Positions 58,510-64,000 of a stretch of 64,000 bases of DNA are shown here, piece after piece. The stretch's first letter is position 1, and every line of letters starts with the position of its first letter. The notes beneath the pieces are model-generated. The model ran no database searches. It had not been told where the DNA came from and saw nothing but the letters and a program-made list of their open reading frames with translations. A program made the translations under genes and the position numbers. Source of the DNA: an uncultured Verrucomicrobiota bacterium (GTDB lineage Bacteria > Verrucomicrobiota > Verrucomicrobiia > Opitutales > Seribacteraceae); NCBI GenBank assembly GCA_902612125.1, contig CACMBV010000007.1, positions 1-64,000 of the forward strand, read 5' to 3'.

Positions 58510-60618
58510 ATGTCAGGTAATAATTCCACAAAGGATTCAATCAAACCTAGGTTTTTCAACCGGGAATTAAGCTGGCTTGCTTTTAATGAACGTGTTTTGG
58601 ATCAGGCGTTCTCGGAAAAATATCCTTTATTGGAAAGAACCCGTTTTCTTTCTTTCGTAAGTTCCAATCTTGATCAGTTTTACGAAATTCGGGTGGCCGG
58701 CTTGATGCAAAAAGTGGATGCCGGCATTACCCGGGCCAGCCTAGATGGCAGTCAACCCAAAGAGTTACTTAAAGAAGTGAGAAACCGGGCCCATAATATG
58801 TCTCAACGCGAATACAGTTGCTGGCGGGATGTGCTCAAGCCTGCCCTGGCCAAGGAAAAGGTTTTATTTAAGGAGATCGATGAGCTGACCAAAGCAGAAT
58901 TTATCTGGTTAAGGGCTTATTTCCGCAGGGAGGTGTTTCCGGTGCTCACTCCTCTTGCGGTTGATCCCACCCATCCCTTTCCCCTGATTCTTAATAAATC
59001 ATTGAATCTTTTTGTATCATTGAGAAACTTGCGAAAAAAACAGGCGAAACCACTCAAGGCGGTTGTGCAAGTACCAAGGATTCTACCTCGCCTTGTTCGA
59101 ATTGAAGCGAAGGGAAATAAAGATACCTTTATATTTTTGAGTGATGCGGTCAGGCATTTCGTGTCTGATCTTTTCCCGGGGCACAAAGCACTGGGTGCAT
59201 GGGCTTTTCGTATTACTCGAAATAGCCATCTCTATGTGGACGAGGAAGAGGTGGAGAATTTACTGCTTAGTATTGAGGACGAACTCCACAACCGAAGAAG
59301 GGGAGCCGCCGTTAGGTTGGAAATTGATAATACGATTGATCAGGATGTCTTGGACTACCTGCTCAAATCACTTAATTTAACAGCTCAGGATGTGTTAAAG
59401 ATAAACGGTCCGATCAACTTATACAGGTTGATGAATTTAGTAGACTTAGTGGATCGGGATGATCTCAAATTTCCCGCCTTCGATGCCTTTGTTCCAAAGG
59501 AACTAGCGATTAAAGAAAATTTGTTCGATCAAATATCGAAAAATGATCATTTATTGCACCATCCTTATGATTCCTTCAGCCCGATGGTTGAATTTCTCCG
59601 TCAGGCATCCGTAGATCCGGAGGTTTTCGCGATTAAACTCACGATTTACCGGACAAGTGGAGACTCTCCGATTGTCAAAGCGTTGATGGATGCAGCTCAG
59701 AATGGAAAACAGGTAACCGCCATGGTCGAACTCAAGGCCAGGTTTGATGAAGAGGCCAATGTACAATGGTCCAGAAAAATGGAAGAAGTCGGAGTACATG
59801 TAGTGTATGGACTCGCAGGTTTAAAAACACATTGCAAATGCTGCCTGGTGGTGAGGCGGGAAGGGAAGAAGCTAAAACGTTACGCTCACCTTGGAACCGG
59901 TAATTATAACCCCAGCACGGCCAAAACCTACACGGACTACAGTCTTTTCACCTCCAAGGCGGCGTTTACTTCTGATATGGCGAATCTTTTCAACACGCTT
60001 ACGGGATACACTCGCAAGCCCATCTTTAAAAAATTGTTGGTTGCTCCCTTTAATCTGCATGAGTCGATGCTTCTGAAAATTGAACAGGAATCAAAGATGG
60101 TTAGGGCGGGAATGGAGGCTTGGATTATCATCAAGGTGAACAGCCTGATTGATCCTGAGATTATACAAGCACTTTACAAAGCATCCCAGGCAGGAGTGAA
60201 AATTGATTTAATTGTGCGAGGAATTTGCGGACTTGTTCCAGGGGTCAAGGGATTGAGTGAAAATATCAAGGTAAGGAGCCTCTTGGGAAGATTTCTTGAA
60301 CATAGCCGAGTTTATTATTTCAAGAACTCACCCATTGGGGAAAATACATACTTAGGGAGCCCAGACTGGATGCCCCGTAATTTTTTCCGTCGGGTGGAAG
60401 TGGCATTTCCGGTAGAGGAAGAAAATATGCAAGAAGAGATCCTGCAAACCATGAAGGATATTCTTTCCGATAATTCAATGGCGTCTGAATTAAGACCGGG
60501 TGGAAAATATGCAACCATCCCCAGGAGGAGAAAAACGGAATTCTCCGTACAAGAAAACTTGGTCTCTTTAGCTCAGGAAAAGCAACGGCTCACGCTTACA
60601 AAACCCCGGTCAGGATGA
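58510..60618 (+). CDS. ppk1: Polyphosphate kinase 1
   Basis: FFNRELSWLAFNERVLDQAF, VDPTHPFPLILNKSLNL, IYRTSGDSPIVKALMDAAQNGKQVTAMVELKARFDEEANVQWSRKMEEVGVHVVYGL, LKTHCKCCLVVRREG, HLGTGNYNP. Confidence 0.96.
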   Translation: MSGNNSTKDSIKPRFFNRELSWLAFNERVLDQAFSEKYPLLERTRFLSFVSSNLDQFYEIRVAGLMQKVDAGITRASLDGSQPKELLKEVRNRAHNMSQREYSCWRDVLKPALAKEKVLFKEIDELTKAEFIWLRAYFRREVFPVLTPLAVDPTHPFPLILNKSLNLFVSLRNLRKKQAKPLKAVVQVPRILPRLVRIEAKGNKDTFIFLSDAVRHFVSDLFPGHKALGAWAFRITRNSHLYVDEEEVENLLLSIEDELHNRRRGAAVRLEIDNTIDQDVLDYLLKSLNLTAQDVLKINGPINLYRLMNLVDLVDRDDLKFPAFDAFVPKELAIKENLFDQISKNDHLLHHPYDSFSPMVEFLRQASVDPEVFAIKLTIYRTSGDSPIVKALMDAAQNGKQVTAMVELKARFDEEANVQWSRKMEEVGVHVVYGLAGLKTHCKCCLVVRREGKKLKRYAHLGTGNYNPSTAKTYTDYSLFTSKAAFTSDMANLFNTLTGYTRKPIFKKLLVAPFNLHESMLLKIEQESKMVRAGMEAWIIIKVNSLIDPEIIQALYKASQAGVKIDLIVRGICGLVPGVKGLSENIKVRSLLGRFLEHSRVYYFKNSPIGENTYLGSPDWMPRNFFRRVEVAFPVEEENMQEEILQTMKDILSDNSMASELRPGGKYATIPRRRKTEFSVQENLVSLAQEKQRLTLTKPRSG

Positions 60619-60756
60619 ACCCCTTGAAAATCCGAGAATCAAAGCAAAACTAACCAGAAAAAGCCCGAGCCCCACAATCGGGTCACGTGAAATACAGATA
60701 AAAAGACCTCCCACCAGGAGAATGGGGGCAATAGGTCTTTTCCAGTCAAACTTCAT
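60610..60756 (-). CDS. 48-aa membrane protein, unknown
   Basis: Manual translation MKFDWKRPIAPILLVGGLFICISRDPIVGLGLFLVSFALILGFSRGSS; downstream of the TonB-like gene on the same strand, and its 3' end overlaps the ppk1 3' end. Confidence 0.45.
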   Translation of the reverse strand: MKFDWKRPIAPILLVGGLFICISRDPIVGLGLFLVSFALILGFSRGSS

Positions 60757-60767
60757 TGAGTAACGCT

Positions 60768-61592
60768 CTAATTTAATCGAAAAGGGACTTTCAGGGAAGA
60801 TCCTAAATTTCCACCCGGTGGAGGACCCACATTCCCGACAAGGTTGGCCACCTGGAGAATGAGTTTGTCTAATTGAGAGTTCCCTGATGATTTGGCAATT
60901 CTCTTGCGGACCAAGGTGCCGTTTGGAGATATCTCAAAACTCAACCATGCTTCCCCGCCATTGGCAAGGGATGTGGAACGAAGCTTCGACTCCCAGGCCA
61001 TCTCTAATTTCATTTTGACCGCGGAAAGATAGGCATTCAGAACGGAAGCCGAAACTGGACTTACGGCCTTTCCGGTATGGGAGGAAATCTTGATTTCATC
61101 GAGGGGTTTAATTCTGGAGGCGTCAATTTTGACAACAGGAACAGTTTGCCTAATTGCTTGAGGTTTATGCTTGATCGGCTTGAGGTTATTTTTCTTTTGA
61201 AAATCCTTAAAAGAAATGGGCTGAGGCTTAGGTTTGGGGGTGGATTTTACAACCGGTTTGGGGATGGGTTTCGGCTTCACCGAAATGGGTTTGGTCTTGG
61301 GGTTAGGCTTGGGTTTGACCACCGGATTGATTTTTGGCAAGGTGGGTGGGAGAGGTTTGGGTTCGGGTTTCGGCGTTGCCTTTGCCGGGGGTGGCATGGA
61401 GGCAGGAGGTTGAACTGGTTGAGGAATAACCGGTGGTTCACTGACCATTGCTAATTCGAAAACATGAATCTCTTCTGGCTCTTCTTCACAACTAGGAAAT
61501 AAACCAAGGGCGAAGACAAAACAGGCCCCCAAGAGATGAAAAAATAAGGAATAACGAAAAAGTTTTTTTTCTCTTCGATTAAAACCAATCAT
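60768..61592 (-). CDS. TonB-family energy transducer
   Basis: N-terminal TM, long Pro/Lys spacer (PKPEPKPLPPTLPKINPVVKPKPNPKTKP...), TonB/TolA-type C-terminal domain. Confidence 0.8.
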   Translation of the reverse strand: MIGFNRREKKLFRYSLFFHLLGACFVFALGLFPSCEEEPEEIHVFELAMVSEPPVIPQPVQPPASMPPPAKATPKPEPKPLPPTLPKINPVVKPKPNPKTKPISVKPKPIPKPVVKSTPKPKPQPISFKDFQKKNNLKPIKHKPQAIRQTVPVVKIDASRIKPLDEIKISSHTGKAVSPVSASVLNAYLSAVKMKLEMAWESKLRSTSLANGGEAWLSFEISPNGTLVRKRIAKSSGNSQLDKLILQVANLVGNVGPPPGGNLGSSLKVPFRLN

Positions 61593-61655
61593 TACCCATT
61601 CCCATCGTTATTAATTCCACCAATGTGAATAACTTAGTTCAAAGATCCGGACAAA

Positions 61656-62459
61656 TCAACACCCAATCGATTGGATAAATTGTTTAATCAAATCCCGATA
61701 CTCCGATCCTCCCACTTCCCATAGGTTATTGTGCCGTCCCTTCTCCACCCTGAGGAATTGCTTGGGTTCCGGTAATTGCCGAAAAATTTCTCTTCCTTGA
61801 CGAAAAGGAACGACTTCATCTAAAGTTCCGTGAATGACAAGGGAGGGACAGGATACTCTTTCAGTGTAGTCAACATTCCGAAAAAGATCCCATGGCAGCA
61901 TGGTAATTCCGGTTGCCGAACGAAAGGCTGACAGGAAGGGAGTTTCCAAAATAAGGCCACCAATTTCACGCTGGGTTGCGAGAAAAAGAGACGGCCCTGT
62001 TCCTAAAGAACGCCCCCAAATAATAATGTCCTCAGGCTTACGCTCTAATTCATTAAGAGCATAATCATAAACGGCTTCAACCGCATCGTAGCAACCCTGC
62101 TCACTCGACTTTCCCTCACTTAATCCATAGCCCGGATAATCATAGGCGATCATTTCGATTGAATCAGACCCGAAATAGTCGAGGAACGACTCCAGGTTTC
62201 CCAAATCTTCGCCATTCCCATGACTGAAAATTACGGTATTTATGGGTTGATCCCTCTCACCCCGGTGCATACAGGCGATTGATTGGCCGTCACTTATCTT
62301 AACAGAAAAACTAACTTGATCTTCTGAATAAGTGCTTGGATTAGGGGCAGGAAAAACCAAACGGCCACCAAAAAACCATAACAAAATTCCAAGCATTAGA
62401 TAAACGATTAATAAGAGTAAGAACAGCCTGAACCAAGGAATGGTAAAAAAATTCTCCAT
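61656..62459 (-). CDS. Alpha/beta hydrolase (membrane-anchored, BEM46-like)
   Basis: N-terminal TM; VIFSHGNGEDLGNL, IAYDYPGYGLSEGKSSEQGCYDAVEAVYDY, IIWGRSLGTGPSLFLA, LVIHGTLDEVVPF. Confidence 0.92.
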   Translation of the reverse strand: MENFFTIPWFRLFLLLLIVYLMLGILLWFFGGRLVFPAPNPSTYSEDQVSFSVKISDGQSIACMHRGERDQPINTVIFSHGNGEDLGNLESFLDYFGSDSIEMIAYDYPGYGLSEGKSSEQGCYDAVEAVYDYALNELERKPEDIIIWGRSLGTGPSLFLATQREIGGLILETPFLSAFRSATGITMLPWDLFRNVDYTERVSCPSLVIHGTLDEVVPFRQGREIFRQLPEPKQFLRVEKGRHNNLWEVGGSEYRDLIKQFIQSIGC

Positions 62460-62524
62460 CCCATTACATCTGACTAAAGATTATATAATCGCAAGAAACT
62501 ATAATTCTTTGCTAGAAACTGACT

Positions 62525-63886
62525 ATGAAAATTTGTTGTATAGGTGCCGGCTATGTAGGTGGACCCACCATGGCGATGATCGCATCCAAATGTCCACATA
62601 TCCAAGTTGCGGTGGTTGATATCAATCAGGAACGGATTGACGCATGGAATTCCGATACTCTCCCCATCTATGAGCCTGGGCTTCATGAGATTGTGCAGGG
62701 GGCAAGAGGAGAAAACTTGTATTTCTCAACCGAAGTCGATCGTTACATCCAAGAATCGGAAGTTATTTTCATCAGTGTCAATACCCCAACCAAAGAGTAC
62801 GGATCTGGGTTAGGGCAGGCTGCTGACCTACGATTTGTGGAGGCTTGCGCTCGCAAGATTGCTGAAATCTCAACAACCCCGAAAATCATTGTCGAAAAGT
62901 CAACCGTTCCGGTGAGAACGGCGGAAATGGTTCAGACAATCCTTAAATCTACAAGTCCGGAGACTCCTCATCAGGTGGTTTCGAATCCTGAATTTTTAGC
63001 GGAAGGAACGGCTATTACTGATCTACTAGATCCCGACCGTGTATTGATTGGCGGTGAAACCACAGTGGGGGGTAAGAAAGCTGTGGAAAAAGTGGTCGAA
63101 ATCTACTCAAACTGGGTGGCGAAAGATCGAATCATTACCACCAATCTTTGGTCTTCCGAGCTATCCAAATTGACGGCCAATGCTTTCCTGGCTCAAAGAA
63201 TTTCCAGCATTAATGCGATTTCAGCCTTGTGCGAAGAAACGGGGGCCCATGTTGATGAGGTCGCCCGGGCGATTGGTACTGATTCCAGAATCGGACCTAA
63301 GTTTCTGAAAAGCTCCGTCGGCTTTGGCGGTTCTTGTTTTCAAAAGGACATTCTTAATCTTTGCTACCTATGCCGTTATTTCAGGCTTCCGGAAGTGGCG
63401 GAGTATTGGGAACAGGTCATCCATATGAATGAATACCAAAAAGAACGTTTTGTCCGGAGGATTCTTGAAGCGATGTTTAATACGGTGTCCGGGAAGAAAA
63501 TAGCTATCCTTGGCTTTGCTTTCAAAAAGGATACCAATGACACGCGTGAATCCCCGGCCATTGCCATATGCAGAAGATTACTCGAAGAAAAAGCAACCCT
63601 AGCCATCTATGACCCCAAAGTCTCCAAGCAAGCCATAATTAATTCATTGAATCTTCCTGATGAACAAATCGATTCTATTCAATTCTGTGAATCTGCAATG
63701 GAAGCATGTGACCAGTCTCATTGCATCGCAGTGCTGACTGAATGGGATGAATTCAGGGAGATCAATTTTGAGAGTGTTTATCAGTCGATGATTAAGCCTG
63801 CGATTCTGTTTGATGGACGAAACCTGCTGGATTTAGAAAAAATTAAAGCTATTGGATTTAATGCCAAGGGGATCGGCGTTGGTTAA
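62525..63886 (+). CDS. ugd: UDP-glucose/nucleotide-sugar 6-dehydrogenase
   Basis: [99 protein letters not shown]. Confidence 0.95.
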   Translation: MKICCIGAGYVGGPTMAMIASKCPHIQVAVVDINQERIDAWNSDTLPIYEPGLHEIVQGARGENLYFSTEVDRYIQESEVIFISVNTPTKEYGSGLGQAADLRFVEACARKIAEISTTPKIIVEKSTVPVRTAEMVQTILKSTSPETPHQVVSNPEFLAEGTAITDLLDPDRVLIGGETTVGGKKAVEKVVEIYSNWVAKDRIITTNLWSSELSKLTANAFLAQRISSINAISALCEETGAHVDEVARAIGTDSRIGPKFLKSSVGFGGSCFQKDILNLCYLCRYFRLPEVAEYWEQVIHMNEYQKERFVRRILEAMFNTVSGKKIAILGFAFKKDTNDTRESPAIAICRRLLEEKATLAIYDPKVSKQAIINSLNLPDEQIDSIQFCESAMEACDQSHCIAVLTEWDEFREINFESVYQSMIKPAILFDGRNLLDLEKIKAIGFNAKGIGVG

Positions 63887-63914
63887 CCCACCTAAGCCCT
63901 ATACAACTCCTTAC

Positions 63915-64000
63915 CTAGACAGACGGCTTTCTGGCGGGTCTGGCGATCTGCTTCCTTGCCTTGTCCAAAACGCCATTTAAGAATTTCCCGGAATTCTCGG
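63915..64000 (-). CDS. nusB: NusB C-terminus (partial at window edge)
   Basis: Manual translation of the reverse strand: ENSGKFLNGVLDKARKQIARPARKPSV*; matches the NusB ...KFVNGVLDK C-terminal pattern. Confidence 0.65.
   Translation of the reverse strand, partial: ENSGKFLNGVLDKARKQIARPARKPSV

Noticed and set aside
58191-58559. 122-aa minus-strand ORF
   Set aside because: Runs through the tmRNA gene; no protein family resemblance.
61077-61454. 125-aa plus-strand Gly/Arg/Phe-rich ORF
   Set aside because: Antisense mirror of the Pro/Lys-rich TonB-like spacer; low-complexity artefact.
1-64000. CRISPR arrays, transposases or prophage
   Set aside because: No regularly spaced repeats, Cas, transposase or phage structural motifs recognised while reading the window.

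Overview
Chromosomal window from a PVC-type bacterium, most likely Verrucomicrobiota. This is inferred from a small basic protein resembling the Chlamydia/Verrucomicrobia family, a PSD1/DUF1501 pair and several DUF1080 proteins. About 0-12.6 kb is an AT-rich surface-glycan cluster: NeuA- and NeuB-like nonulosonate genes, a GT42/DUF115-like protein, two GT10 fucosyltransferase-like genes, two FkbM methyltransferases and other glycosyltransferases. About 12.6-19.2 kb holds housekeeping genes (serS, tilS, ftsH, cutA, rpoZ-like, smpB, trmL). About 23-27.6 kb is a tightly coupled lipid operon (CrtI-like, FabZ-like, FabI-like, OleA-like, OleB-like), followed by a Xer recombinase. About 29.6-33.6 kb is a sulfate-activation operon (cysC, cysD, cysN). 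About 35-44.6 kb is sugar metabolism (DUF1080, TIM-barrel isomerases, Gfo/Idh/MocA, KDG kinase-like, SDR, LacI-like). About 44.6-47.4 kb has an EamA transporter and a TonB-dependent receptor split by a frameshift at a C7/G7 tract. About 48-56.6 kb has PSD1/DUF1501, a divergent GH32 and an SDR. The right end has tmRNA (minus strand), ppk1, a TonB-like protein, ugd and the 3' end of nusB. No CRISPR array, prophage or transposase was recognised. The best candidates for follow-up are the nonulosonate module with a NeuB-TIM fusion and GT42-like protein, and the oleAB-fab-crtI operon that lacks oleC and oleD in this window. All calls are from reading the sequence and recalled family motifs; no database search was run.
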